Assembly (NCBI RefSeq): GCF_003044185.1
Contig: NZ_PYYB01000001.1
Coordinates: 1,240,001 to 1,304,000 of the forward strand
Length of the DNA: 64,000 bases
Source: Paraconexibacter algicola
Lineage (GTDB): Bacteria; Actinomycetota; Thermoleophilia; Solirubrobacterales; Solirubrobacteraceae
Direction of reading: 5' to 3'
Each line of letters starts with the position of its first letter. Position 1 is the stretch's first letter. The position numbers and the translations under genes are program-made. This document shows, piece after piece, positions 1-12,210 of the stretch. The notes under the pieces were generated by a model, which was not told where the DNA came from, made no database searches, and worked only from the letters and a program-made list of their open reading frames with translations.

Positions 1-2488
<2,488 letters not shown>

Positions 2489-2550
2489 GGGGCGTCACCT
2501 TCCGTCCTTCGTGGTCAGTCATGTCCTGCGGTGGGCGCGTCGCGCGAGCG

Positions 2551-5061
<2,511 letters not shown>

Positions 5062-5071
5062 TCAGTACGCG

Positions 5072-5112
5072 AAAAACCCCGGTCACCGAGTCAGCCGACT
5101 CCGGGCCGGGGT
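5072..5112 (-). terminator. Terminator-like hairpin in the gyrB leader
   Basis: Read on the minus strand, an outer 7-bp stem (ACCCCGG/CCGGGGT, 5106-5112 with 5076-5082) encloses an inner 5-bp stem (GAGTC/GACTC, 5097-5101 with 5088-5092). The outer stem ends in a run of five T before CGC. This has the shape of an intrinsic terminator. It ends about 20 nt upstream of the gyrB start and about 90 nt downstream of the dciA stop. It may terminate the dnaA-dciA transcript, or attenuate gyrB transcription if the -10 at 5132-5137 is used. Confidence 0.6.
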
Positions 5113-5131
5113 GCGGGATCTGGTTGACGTA

Positions 5132-5137
5132 AGTCTA
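5132..5137 (-). promoter_or_regulatory. Candidate -10 element for gyrB
   Basis: TAGACT on the minus strand fits the TANNNT form seen at many genes here. Transcription would start about 70 nt upstream of gyrB and run through the hairpin at 5072-5112. No convincing -35 box is visible. Confidence 0.4.
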
Positions 5138-5175
5138 CCACAGCAGCCCCACGCGGCCGGGCCGTTCTCCGTCAC

Positions 5176-5200
5176 GAAAGTGCTGCAAAACAGCACTTTC
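5176..5200. repeat. AT-rich perfect hairpin after dciA
   Basis: A perfect 10-bp inverted repeat, GAAAGTGCTG and CAGCACTTTC, flanks a CAAAA loop. It lies 2 nt beyond the dciA stop codon. Its low GC content stands out from its surroundings. It lacks a T-run on the minus strand, so it is not a classic terminator. It could be an RNA 3'-end structure or a protein-binding palindrome. Confidence 0.6.
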
Positions 5201-5202
5201 TC

Positions 5203-5586
5203 TCAGCGCTGCGGACGGCCGTCGCGCGCCCAGCGCACCGCGGGCGCCGCCTGGCAGCGCAGCGCGGTCACCAGCGGCTCGCCGAGGGCGGCGTTGAGCT
5301 GGTCCACCAGGGTCGGCGCGAGGAGGTCCAGCTCGGCCGCCCAGACGCTCGACCGGCACGTCACCGTGACCACACCGCCCTGCGCCGCGGTCGGCTCCGC
5401 CTGCTCCGCGACGCCCGCGCCGACGGCCTGCGGCCAGACGCGCTGCACGTCGGCCAGCAGCGTCTGCGGGGCGAGCGCGTCCGCGAGCCGGGCGATCGAC
5501 CCGGCCGCCGGGCGGGGCCCGCGTGCACGGTCGCGACGGCGCCGCAGCTCCGGGGCGGGGTCGCGCTCGGGGCCCGGGCCGCTCAC
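5203..5586 (-). CDS. dciA: DciA (DUF721) replicative helicase operator
   Basis: This 127-residue DUF721 protein sits in the classic actinobacterial position directly after recF. Members called DciA interact with the DnaB helicase and are considered the ancestral helicase loader or operator. The basic, proline-rich N-terminus (1-30) is followed by the DUF721 core: LADALAPQTLLADVQRVWP, then a beta-rich segment VVTVTCRSSVWAAELDLLAP typical of the KH-like fold. The GTG at 5586 overlaps the recF stop by 4 bp (GTGA), indicating translational coupling. A DnaC-like ATPase next to dnaB (53638-54405) is a second candidate helicase loader in the same genome. Confidence 0.9.
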   Translation of the reverse strand: MSGPGPERDPAPELRRRRDRARGPRPAAGSIARLADALAPQTLLADVQRVWPQAVGAGVAEQAEPTAAQGGVVTVTCRSSVWAAELDLLAPTLVDQLNAALGEPLVTALRCQAAPAVRWARDGRPQR

Positions 5587-6689
5587 GCCGCCTGCGCCTC
5601 CTGGAGGACGCCGTCCTCGGTCACCGCGATCCGCACGACGTCCGCCTCGCCGCCGCCGGGGACGTGGGCGAGGTCCGTCGTGGTGATGACGCTCTGGCCG
5701 GCGCGGCGCAGCCGCGCCACGAGCAGCCCGCGGCGGTCGGCGTCGAGCTCGCTCATGACGTCGTCGAGCACCATCAGCGGCGCCGCACCCCGCACCTCCT
5801 CGAGCGCCTCGCGCTCGCACAGCAGCAGCGCCAGCAGGCCGAGCCGCTGCTCGCCCTGCGAGCCGTAGACCCGCAGCTCGCGGCCGTCCCGCAGCAGCGC
5901 GAGGTCGTCGCGGTGCGGCCCGTGCCCGGTGAAGCCGCGCTCCAGGTCGCCGTCGAGCCGCTCGGCGAGCTCCGCGGCGAACCCCTCGGGGCTGTCGGCC
6001 TTCGTCCGCGGCCGGTAGCGCAGCTCCGGCGCGCCCGCGAGTCCCAGCTCGGCGGCAATCTGCACGAACCCGGGCTGCAGCAGCGCGACCGTCTCGGCCC
6101 GGTCGGCGCACAGCGCCAGCGCGTGCCGGCCCAGCTCCAGGTCCCACGGCGCCAGCGCCTCCCGACCGACGTACCCCGCACGGACGCGGCCGAGCAGCGC
6201 GTTGCGCTGCGCGAGCGCCTGCTTGTAGGAGCGGCGCGTGGCGGTGCGCGACGGCCACAGGGCGCTGACGACCTGATCCAGGTGCGCGCGGCGCAGCGCC
6301 GGCGGGCCCTTGACGAGCTCGAGACGGTCCGGCAGGAACACGCTGACCAGCGGCCGGGCCGGGTGGTCGACCAGGCGCTCCACGAGCGCGTCGTCGACGC
6401 GGATGCGCTTGGGCTCCCCCGGCTGGAAGCCGACGCTCAGCGCGTGCTCGTCACCATGACGGTCGACGGTGTCGACCTCGACCCGTGCCGCGTCCGCGTC
6501 GAAGGCCACGCACTCGCGCTCGTTCGAGGTCCGGCAGGACCGCGCGGTACAGCCGAAGTACAGGCCCTCGACGAGGTTCGTCTTGCCGATCCCGTTGCGC
6601 CCGTGGACCACGGTGAGGCCCGGGCCCAGGCGCACCTCGACCCGCTCGTGCGTGCGGAAGCCCCGCAGCCGCAGGCGGGTCACGACCAT
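5583..6689 (-). CDS. recF: DNA replication and repair protein RecF
   Basis: RecF is an SMC-like ABC ATPase that acts with RecO and RecR to load RecA at single-stranded gaps. It has 368 residues, normal for the family. The Walker A motif is GRNGIGKT at 30-37, the signature region is SQGEQRLGLLALLL, and Walker B is PLMVLDDVMSELDADRR near the C-terminus. It begins 5 nt after the dnaN stop and overlaps dciA by 4 bp, so dnaN-recF-dciA reads as one translationally linked unit. Confidence 0.96.
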   Translation of the reverse strand: MVVTRLRLRGFRTHERVEVRLGPGLTVVHGRNGIGKTNLVEGLYFGCTARSCRTSNERECVAFDADAARVEVDTVDRHGDEHALSVGFQPGEPKRIRVDDALVERLVDHPARPLVSVFLPDRLELVKGPPALRRAHLDQVVSALWPSRTATRRSYKQALAQRNALLGRVRAGYVGREALAPWDLELGRHALALCADRAETVALLQPGFVQIAAELGLAGAPELRYRPRTKADSPEGFAAELAERLDGDLERGFTGHGPHRDDLALLRDGRELRVYGSQGEQRLGLLALLLCEREALEEVRGAAPLMVLDDVMSELDADRRGLLVARLRRAGQSVITTTDLAHVPGGGEADVVRIAVTEDGVLQEAQAA

Positions 6690-6694
6690 CGCGG

Positions 6695-7813
6695 CTAGAC
6701 GTTCAGCCGGATCGGCATGATCAGGTAGAGGAACCCGCTGCCGTCGCCGGCCTCGATCAGGCCCGGGCGCAGCGGGCTGATGAGCTTCAGCACCACGTCG
6801 CCGGACTCCACGCTCTCCAGGCCGTCGCGCAGGAAGTCCGGGTTGAAGCCGATCTCGAACGGCTCCCCGGTGAACGGGACCGGCAGCGGCTCGCTCGCCT
6901 CGCCGACGTCCGGGGTCTGCGCCGAGACGGTCAGCTCGCCCTCCTGGAAGGCCAGGCGCAGCGGCGCGTTCTTCTGCGCCATCAGGCTGATGCGCCGGAC
7001 GACCCCGGCGAGCTCGTCGCCCGGCACGTGCAGCTCGTGCTCGTAGGTGTCGGGGAGCAGCTGGCGGTAGTTCGGGAACTGGCCGTCGATCAGCCGCGAC
7101 GACAGGACGGTCGCGCCGACCTCGAAGACCACCTGGTTCTCGCGCAGGCCGATCCGGATCTCCGAGGCGTCGCCGCCCTGGACGATCCGCTCGAGCTCCT
7201 GCAGCGCCCGCGCCGGCACGTTGGCCTCGAAGCCCTGCTCGATCGGCGCCTCGAGCTTCGTCTCCTTGACGCTCAGCCGGTAGGAGTCCGTGGCGACCAT
7301 CCGCAGCTCGTCGCCGGAGGCCGAGACGAGGATGCCGGTGAGGATCGGGCGCGTCTCGTCGCGCGAAGCCGACCGGGCGACCTTGCCGATCGTCCCGACG
7401 AACGCCCCAGCGGGCATCGTCACGACCTGGTCGCCGGCGGCGTCGGCGCGCGTGGGCAGCGTCGGGAAGTCCTCGTTGCGCAGCGTGCGGATGTGGAAGC
7501 GCGCCGGACCGCAGACGATCTCCACGTCCTGCTCGGCCTGCCGCAGCTCGAGCGTCATCGGCCCGTCCGGCAGCTGGCGGGCGACGTCGAGCAGCAGCCG
7601 CGCCGGCAGCACGACGGTGCCGTCGCGCTCGACCGTGGCGATCAGCGGCACGCGGAGGGAGACCTCCATGTCGGTGGCGCGCAGCTCGACCGCGCCCTCG
7701 GCGGCGGCGAGCTGGACGCCGGACAGGGCCTGGACCGCGCTGCGGCTCGAGGCCACGCGCGTGACCGTCTGCAGCTGCGAGAGCAGCTCACGGCTGGTGG
7801 TGGACAGCTTCAC
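6695..7813 (-). CDS. dnaN: DNA polymerase III sliding clamp (beta subunit)
   Basis: DnaN forms the ring clamp that tethers DNA polymerase III to DNA. At 372 residues it has the normal length for three repeated clamp folds. It begins with GTG (MKLSTTSRELLSQL) after a GAGG-like ribosome site and ends with the typical clamp C-terminus LIMPIRLNV. The gene lies 124 bp downstream of dnaA, and the spacer contains the two DnaA-box-like sites and a small AT-rich palindrome. Confidence 0.97.
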   Translation of the reverse strand: MKLSTTSRELLSQLQTVTRVASSRSAVQALSGVQLAAAEGAVELRATDMEVSLRVPLIATVERDGTVVLPARLLLDVARQLPDGPMTLELRQAEQDVEIVCGPARFHIRTLRNEDFPTLPTRADAAGDQVVTMPAGAFVGTIGKVARSASRDETRPILTGILVSASGDELRMVATDSYRLSVKETKLEAPIEQGFEANVPARALQELERIVQGGDASEIRIGLRENQVVFEVGATVLSSRLIDGQFPNYRQLLPDTYEHELHVPGDELAGVVRRISLMAQKNAPLRLAFQEGELTVSAQTPDVGEASEPLPVPFTGEPFEIGFNPDFLRDGLESVESGDVVLKLISPLRPGLIEAGDGSGFLYLIMPIRLNV

Positions 7814-7826
7814 GATGGAAACCTCG

Positions 7827-7837
7827 TATCACTGATA
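7827..7837. repeat. Small AT-rich palindrome in the dnaA-dnaN spacer
   Basis: TATCA and TGATA arms flank a single C, just upstream of the dnaN start. It is one of the few AT-rich stretches in the origin zone and lies 14 bp from the DnaA-box pair. It may be part of an unwinding element or a dnaN regulatory site. Confidence 0.35.
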
Positions 7838-7851
7838 GGAGTCATCAGGCC

Positions 7852-7868
7852 TGTGGACGTGTGGAGAA
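7852..7868 (-). promoter_or_regulatory. Two adjacent DnaA-box-like sites
   Basis: On the minus strand the sites read TTCTCCACA (7860-7868) and ACGTCCACA (7852-7860), sharing one base. The first differs from the TTATCCACA consensus at one position and the second at three. They lie between dnaA and dnaN, a usual place for oriC or for DnaA autoregulation. The array is far smaller than the multi-box origins of other actinobacteria. Confidence 0.5.
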
Positions 7869-7937
7869 GGCACCGAAATGGCCGCACGGTGCGGGGAACT
7901 CGCGCACACGTCGGCCCGCAGGGGCGTGCGAAGTCTG

Positions 7938-9362
7938 TCAGTCCTGCCGGTCGGCTCGGAGGCGACGGGTGAGGTCGTCGACCGTGGCGAGCGCGTCGGG
8001 GTCGGTCGCGAGTCGCTCGGCGGTCTTGCGGCACGCGTACATGACCGTCGTGTGGTTCTTGCCGCCGAACGACCGGCCGATCGCCGGGAGGGTCGCATCG
8101 GTGTGCTCGCGCGCGAGGTACATCGCGAGCTGCCGCGGCCAGGAGACCCGCGCCGAGCGGTCGCTGCCCAGCAGCTCCTCGCGCGTGATGCTGAAGGCGT
8201 CACACACCAGGTCCTGGATCTGCTCCATGTCGATCCGCACGGTCTTGCGCGCCTGCGGGTAGAGCGTGTCGAGCACCCGGGTCGCGAGATCGGCGGTGAT
8301 CGGCTCGCGCTCCAGCGACGCGAAGGCGACGACGCGGATGAGCGCGCCCTCGAGCGCGCGGACGTTGGTCGTGATGCGCTGCGCGATGACCTCGAGCGCC
8401 CCCTCGTCGGGCAGCGTCAGGCCGTCGTGGTGGGCGCGCTTGCGCAGCACGCCCATCCGCGTGGCGGGGTCGGGCGTGGTGATGTCGGCGACGAGACCGG
8501 CCTCGAACCGCTCGCGCAGCCGGTCGTGCAGGGCGTCGAGGTCGCGCGGGAGACGGTCGGAGGTCAGGACGAGCTGGCTGCCGGTGTCGTAGAGCGCGTT
8601 GAAGGTGTGGAAGAACTCCTCCTCGGTCTTCGCCTTCTGCTCGAGGAACTGGACGTCGTCGATGAGCAGGACGTCGTTGCGCCGGTAGGTCGCCTTGAAG
8701 CGGTCGATGTGCCCGCCGTGCAGCGCGCCGAGGAACTCGTTGGTGAACCGCTCGACGGTCGTGCAGCGGACGGTGAGCCCGGACCCGTAGCGCCGCACGT
8801 AGTTGCCGATCGCGTGCAGCAGGTGGGTCTTCCCGACCCCCGGGGGCCCGTAGAGGAAGAGCGGGTTGTACGCCTGGCCGGGCAGCTCGGCGACCGAGAG
8901 GGCCGCGGCGTGCGCGAAGCGGTTGGCGTCGCCGATGACGAACTGCTCGAACGTGAGCTTCGGGTTCAGGGGGTCGGGCTGGGACTGGTGCGGGACCACG
9001 GCGCGGGTGCCGTCGGTGCGCTCGGCGCGCCGACGGTCCCGATCGGCGCCGGCGTCGGTGCCGCGACCGCGGCCTGCCGGCTGCTTCCCGCGCGCGGGCG
9101 TGGAGGACTGCACCTCGACGGTGACCTCCGGGCCGAGCAGCGCGGCGGCGGTCGTGTCGAGCAGCCGTCCGAACCGCTGGGCGACGAGTGAGCGGATGCC
9201 GGCGGGAGCCTCCAGGGCGAGCACCTCGCCGTCGAACCCGACGGGCTGCAGCGGCGTGATCCAGATCTCGTACGTGCTGTCCGGGACGGCCTGGCGCAAG
9301 GCGGCCTGCAGGCGGTTCCAGATGTCGTCGAGGTCGTGGGTCACGGCAGGGTCCGGCGGCAC
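7938..9362 (-). CDS. dnaA: Chromosomal replication initiator DnaA
   Basis: DnaA is the AAA+ initiator that binds DnaA boxes and opens oriC. It is 474 residues from the GTG at 9362. A second GTG at 9344 (VTHDLDDIW) is an equally plausible start, since neither has a clear ribosome site. Domain I covers about 1-85, followed by a low-complexity linker rich in Arg and Gly. The AAA+ domain has Walker A GPPGVGKT at 172-179 and Walker B region [16 protein letters not shown]. Domain IV carries the DNA-binding signature [13 protein letters not shown]. It is the head of the minus-strand dnaA-dnaN-recF-dciA series. Confidence 0.97.
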   Translation of the reverse strand: MPPDPAVTHDLDDIWNRLQAALRQAVPDSTYEIWITPLQPVGFDGEVLALEAPAGIRSLVAQRFGRLLDTTAAALLGPEVTVEVQSSTPARGKQPAGRGRGTDAGADRDRRRAERTDGTRAVVPHQSQPDPLNPKLTFEQFVIGDANRFAHAAALSVAELPGQAYNPLFLYGPPGVGKTHLLHAIGNYVRRYGSGLTVRCTTVERFTNEFLGALHGGHIDRFKATYRRNDVLLIDDVQFLEQKAKTEEEFFHTFNALYDTGSQLVLTSDRLPRDLDALHDRLRERFEAGLVADITTPDPATRMGVLRKRAHHDGLTLPDEGALEVIAQRITTNVRALEGALIRVVAFASLEREPITADLATRVLDTLYPQARKTVRIDMEQIQDLVCDAFSITREELLGSDRSARVSWPRQLAMYLAREHTDATLPAIGRSFGGKNHTTVMYACRKTAERLATDPDALATVDDLTRRLRADRQD

Positions 9363-9450
9363 CGGGCGGAGCCCGGCGAGCGGTGGTGCGAGGTGCGGCG
9401 AGGACGGCCCTGCGGAGCGGCTGGATCAGGTGCTGCCGGGCCGGGCGGCG

Positions 9451-9456
9451 ACCATA
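9451..9456 (-). promoter_or_regulatory. Candidate -10 element for dnaA
   Basis: TATGGT on the minus strand would give a leader of roughly 80 nt before dnaA. No strong -35 is visible. Confidence 0.4.
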
Positions 9457-9533
9457 CCAGAGGTCCTGGGAGCCGTCGGAGGCGCTCGCGTGCCGTCCGG
9501 GAGGGAGCCCGCAAAACGCGGCAGAATCGGATC

Positions 9534-9548
9534 TGCACACGGTGTGCA
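9534..9548. repeat. Palindrome in the dnaA/rpmH spacer
   Basis: TGCACAC and GTGTGCA are perfect inverted arms around one G. The CACAC half resembles the conserved part of DnaA boxes, but the rest does not. It may bind a regulator. Confidence 0.45.
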
Positions 9549-9560
9549 CGTCCTGTTCAC

Positions 9561-9576
9561 GGCCTGTGCGCAGGCC
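9561..9576. repeat. Second palindrome in the dnaA/rpmH spacer
   Basis: GGCCTG and CAGGCC arms flank TGCG. It follows the 9534-9548 palindrome closely, and both lie upstream of the rpmH -10 element. Confidence 0.4.
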
Positions 9577-9606
9577 TACCGCACGGCCCGGACGGCGTGA
9601 GCGCGC

Positions 9607-9612
9607 TACACT
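9607..9612 (+). promoter_or_regulatory. Candidate -10 element for rpmH-rnpA
   Basis: TACACT lies 37 nt before the rpmH ATG. The same hexamer precedes tRNA-Ile and tRNA-Lys in this window, which supports a housekeeping sigma -10. Confidence 0.5.
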
Positions 9613-9649
9613 GCCTCGCCCGTCGTCCAACCCCGGCGGGACTCTCACC

Positions 9650-9784
9650 ATGAAGCGGACCTACCAGCCCAAGAAGCGCAAGCGCGCACGCACCCACGGC
9701 TTTCGCGAGCGTATGAGCACGAAGGCCGGTCGTTCGGTGCTCAAGCGCCGCCGCGACAAGGGCCGCAAGAAGCTCACCGTCTGA
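9650..9784 (+). CDS. rpmH: 50S ribosomal protein L34
   Basis: L34 is a 44-residue, strongly basic protein of the large ribosomal subunit. The sequence starts [18 protein letters not shown] and carries the conserved [20 protein letters not shown]. It is the first gene of the conserved rpmH-rnpA-yidD-yidC-khpB-rsmG series and lies 5 nt before rnpA. Confidence 0.97.
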   Translation: MKRTYQPKKRKRARTHGFRERMSTKAGRSVLKRRRDKGRKKLTV

Positions 9785-9789
9785 TCGCG

Positions 9790-10200
9790 GTGGCGCAGAC
9801 GCCGGGATCCGGCGGTCGGCGCTCCAAGCGCGGTCGCCTCTCGCGTTCCGCCGAGTTCGATCGGGTCTTTCGCAGCGGCCGCTCCCATGGCGGCCGCTAT
9901 CTCGTGCTGTACACGTTCCCGCGCGGCGCCGATCCGGCCGCGGGCGAGGAGCTGCAGGCCGAGCCGCGCCTCGGGCTCTCGGTCTCCCGCAAGGTCGGCG
10001 GAGCCGTCGACCGGAACCTCGTCAAGCGCCTGCTGCGCGAGGCGTTCGTGACCGAGTCGCAGCGCCTCCCGGCCGGGGTCGACGTGGTCGTCGTCGCGAG
10101 GCCAGAGGCCCGGGAGCTCGCCGAGCGCGAGGGCCTGGCCGGCATGCGCCGCGAGCTCGGCGAGCTGGTCGGCAAGGCCGCCGGACCGGCGACGGACTGA
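9790..10200 (+). CDS. rnpA: Ribonuclease P protein component
   Basis: RnpA is the protein cofactor of RNase P, which matures tRNA 5' ends. It has 136 residues from a GTG start. The conserved start of the fold is RLSRSAEFDRVFRSGRSHGGRYL, and the RNR-type motif is GGAVDRNLVKRLLREAF. The N- and C-terminal extensions are basic and Gly/Ala-rich. Its stop overlaps the yidD ATG by one base. Confidence 0.95.
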   Translation: MAQTPGSGGRRSKRGRLSRSAEFDRVFRSGRSHGGRYLVLYTFPRGADPAAGEELQAEPRLGLSVSRKVGGAVDRNLVKRLLREAFVTESQRLPAGVDVVVVARPEARELAEREGLAGMRRELGELVGKAAGPATD

Positions 10201-10463
10201 TGCGCGCGCGCCGGATCGCCACCGCGCCGATCCGGTTCTACCGTCGGGCCATCTCGCCCGCGCTCCCGCAGCGGTGCAAGTACGAGCCCAGCTGCTCCGC
10301 CTACGCCGCGCAGGCCATTCAGGACTACGGCATACTCCGCGGTCTCGTGCTCGGGGCGTGGCGCCTCCTGCGCTGCAACCCCTGGAGCCACGGTGGCTTC
10401 GACCCGGTGCACGCACAGCGCCTCTTCCGGCCGCGGGACCCCGGCCCGACCCAAACGAGCTAG
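10200..10463 (+). CDS. yidD: Membrane protein insertion efficiency factor YidD
   Basis: YidD is a small membrane-associated protein that aids YidC-dependent insertion. It has 87 residues. Family hallmarks are IRFYRRAISPALPQRCKYEP followed by SCSAYAAQAI, the RLLRCNPWSHGGFDPV block, and three conserved cysteines. It sits between rnpA and yidC as in most bacteria. Confidence 0.95.
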   Translation: MRARRIATAPIRFYRRAISPALPQRCKYEPSCSAYAAQAIQDYGILRGLVLGAWRLLRCNPWSHGGFDPVHAQRLFRPRDPGPTQTS

Positions 10464-10472
10464 CTGATCCCC

Positions 10473-11321
10473 ATGACCTTCGTCCTGGCCAACATCTTCC
10501 AGCCGCTGATCGACGTGTTCGAACAGGTCCTCCTGTTCTTCCACGACACGATCGGCTTCGGCTGGGGGTTCTCGATCGTCTTCCTGACGATCGTCGTCCG
10601 AGCGCTGCTGCTGCCGCTCACCATCAAGCAGTTCAAGTCGATGCGGGCGCTGCAGGTGCTGGCGCCCGAGATCAAGAAGCTGCAGAACAAGTACAAGGAC
10701 GACAAGCAGCGTCTGAACCAGGAGATGATGAAGTTCTACCAGGAGAACAAGGTCAATCCTTTCGGCTCCTGCCTCCCGGTCGTCGCCCAGCTGCCGGTCT
10801 TCCTCTCGCTCTTCTACATGCTGCAGAAGGACCTGCGGCAGGACATCTGCGGCCAGACCGCCAAGGCTTGTGGTGACCTCGCCACGGCCGCCTGGACGAC
10901 CGGCACGCCCGGAGACGAGAAGTTCCTCTTCATCCCGGACATCACCGACAAGGCGACGGGCGGCGTGCTCATCGCGCTGATCGTCATGTACGTCGGCTCG
11001 CAGCTCGTCTCGAGCCTCCTGATGTCGGTGACCGCGGACCGCAACCAGCGCCTGATCATGATCGCGCTGCCGTTCGTGTTCGTGATCTTCATCCTGAACT
11101 TCCCGGCCGGCCTGATCGTCTACTGGATCACCACGAACGTCTGGACGATCGGCCAGCAGGCGATCGTGCGCCGCACGCTCGGACCGCCGCCGGACACCCG
11201 TGCCGCGATGGCCGAGGCGAACGCCGTCCAGCCCGTCGCGGCCGGCGGCACATCGGTTGCCGGCGCGGCCCCGCCGCCGCCGCCGCGCAAGAAGAAGAAG
11301 AAGACGGGACGCCGCAAGTGA
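10473..11321 (+). CDS. yidC: Membrane protein insertase YidC/Oxa1
   Basis: YidC inserts and folds inner-membrane proteins, alone or with Sec. This 282-residue, Gram-positive-type form lacks the large periplasmic domain of E. coli YidC. TM1 is about residues 18-40 and ends with the conserved cavity arginine (TIVVRALLLPLT). A cytoplasmic hairpin KKLQNKYKDDKQRLNQEMM follows, then TM segments near 95-110, 165-185 and 200-230. The C-terminus is unusual: a polyproline run followed by a lysine/arginine tail, suited to ribosome contact. No lipobox is seen. It overlaps khpB. Confidence 0.95.
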   Translation: MTFVLANIFQPLIDVFEQVLLFFHDTIGFGWGFSIVFLTIVVRALLLPLTIKQFKSMRALQVLAPEIKKLQNKYKDDKQRLNQEMMKFYQENKVNPFGSCLPVVAQLPVFLSLFYMLQKDLRQDICGQTAKACGDLATAAWTTGTPGDEKFLFIPDITDKATGGVLIALIVMYVGSQLVSSLLMSVTADRNQRLIMIALPFVFVIFILNFPAGLIVYWITTNVWTIGQQAIVRRTLGPPPDTRAAMAEANAVQPVAAGGTSVAGAAPPPPPRKKKKKTGRRK

Positions 11322-11800
11322 CCGACCGAACCCTGCCCGGCGCCGACGAGCAGGACGCGCTGCTCGACCTGCTCGAGGAGGTCGCCGACGCACTCGACCT
11401 CGACGCGGAGATCGAGGTCGCCGTGGATGCCGACGGCGAGACGCTCGTGGGCACGCTCCACGGTGAGGACCTCGGGCTGTTCATCGGCCGTCACGGCCAG
11501 ACGATCGATGCGGTGCAGCACCTCGCGGTCCGCACGCTGGCGGCGCTGAAGGACCAGCCCCGGCGCGTGGTCGTCGACGCGGAGGGCTACCGCGCCCGCC
11601 GCCAGGAGGCGCTGGAGCGCCAGGCCGACGAGGCCGCGGCCGAGGCGCTGGAGCACGAGCGGCCGGTGGCCCTCGACCCGATGACCGCGAGCGAGCGCAA
11701 GCTCGTCCACAACTACCTCGCCGAGCGCGGGGACGTGGAGACCTACAGCGAGGGCCGCGAGCCCGAACGCCACCTCGTCGTGGCACCCGCCAAGAGCTGA
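11318..11800 (+). CDS. khpB: KH and R3H domain RNA-binding protein (Jag/KhpB)
   Basis: This 160-residue protein has a type II KH domain (about 45-85, signature GLFIGRHGQTIDAVQHLA) and a C-terminal R3H domain (ALDPMTASERKLVHNYLAE). The Jag_N domain found in Bacillus Jag is missing, as is common in actinobacteria. KhpB proteins bind many small RNAs and mRNAs and affect cell division. The GTG at 11318 overlaps the yidC stop by 4 bp, so translation is probably coupled. Confidence 0.92.
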   Translation: MTDRTLPGADEQDALLDLLEEVADALDLDAEIEVAVDADGETLVGTLHGEDLGLFIGRHGQTIDAVQHLAVRTLAALKDQPRRVVVDAEGYRARRQEALERQADEAAAEALEHERPVALDPMTASERKLVHNYLAERGDVETYSEGREPERHLVVAPAKS

Positions 11801-11828
11801 CGATCCGCGCATCCGCGCCGGACCGTTG

Positions 11829-11854
11829 AACGCCCCGCCGGTTCGCGGGGCGTT
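11829..11854 (+). terminator. Hairpin terminator after khpB
   Basis: A 10-bp perfect stem (AACGCCCCGC with GCGGGGCGTT) and a 6-nt loop are followed by CGTCGTTCCGGG. The same CGTCGTT tail follows hairpins after tRNA-Ile, tRNA-Lys and rplI in this window. Confidence 0.75.
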
Positions 11855-11868
11855 CGTCGTTCCGGGAC

Positions 11869-11884
11869 CGTTCCACGTGAAACG
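11869..11884. promoter_or_regulatory. parS: parS site 1
   Basis: CGTTCCACGTGAAACG keeps the full 14-base parS core GTTNCACGTGAAAC; only the two outermost bases differ from the consensus. It is bound by the ParB encoded at 13764-14672. Confidence 0.9.
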
Positions 11885-11961
11885 CCCCCGCCCTCGCCGC
11901 GCCGCCCCGGGGAGGTCCGGTGGCTGCGCCGCGTGGGCTCGGTGGCGCTGCCCGCGTCGGG

Positions 11962-11977
11962 CGTTCCACGTGAAACA
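11962..11977. promoter_or_regulatory. parS: parS site 2
   Basis: CGTTCCACGTGAAACA has 15 of 16 consensus positions and the complete core. It lies 77 bp beyond site 1. Confidence 0.9.
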
Positions 11978-11994
11978 TCGAGCGCCGGGGGCGG

Positions 11995-12010
11995 TGTTCC
12001 ACGTGAAACA
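11995..12010. promoter_or_regulatory. parS: parS site 3, perfect consensus
   Basis: TGTTCCACGTGAAACA matches the TGTTNCACGTGAAACA consensus at every position. It lies 17 bp from site 2, so it is likely a primary ParB loading site. Confidence 0.95.
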
Positions 12011-12177
12011 TGGAGGCAGCCGCCAGCGTGCAGGAGGCCCTCGAGGGCGAGGTCCGGGCCGCCCGGGTGCCATGGCGCGTCGCGGGGTCGGCTCCGTGCA
12101 GCCCTCCGGGCCGGGAACGCCGACGGTCCGGGCACGGCCGGCGCGGTCGCCGAGCACGTGGCGAGCCGACGGCAGGA

Positions 12178-12193
12178 CGTTCCACGTGAAACG
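12178..12193. promoter_or_regulatory. parS: parS site 4, overlapping the rsmG promoter region
   Basis: CGTTCCACGTGAAACG has the full core. It ends 4 bp upstream of the candidate rsmG -10 (12198-12203), so ParB bound here would cover the -35 region. Confidence 0.9.
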
Positions 12194-12197
12194 TCCC

Positions 12198-12203
12198 TAC
12201 CGT
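12198..12203 (+). promoter_or_regulatory. Candidate -10 for leaderless rsmG
   Basis: TACCGT lies 7 nt before the rsmG GTG with no ribosome site between, which suggests a leaderless mRNA. Confidence 0.5.
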
Positions 12204-12210
12204 CACAGGC

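Larger units (their letters stand above)
9363..9649. other. dnaA/rpmH divergent intergenic, candidate origin zone
   Basis: This 287-bp spacer separates the minus-strand dnaA series from the plus-strand rpmH series, the arrangement seen at many bacterial origins. It holds a -10 for each direction and two palindromes (9534-9548 and 9561-9576). I see no good DnaA-box cluster and no AT-rich unwinding region, so assignment as oriC is tentative. Confidence 0.45.

Noticed and set aside
11703-11716. TCGTCCACA as a DnaA box
   Set aside because: It lies inside the khpB coding sequence and the same word recurs within other genes (for example near 41354), as expected from codon usage.
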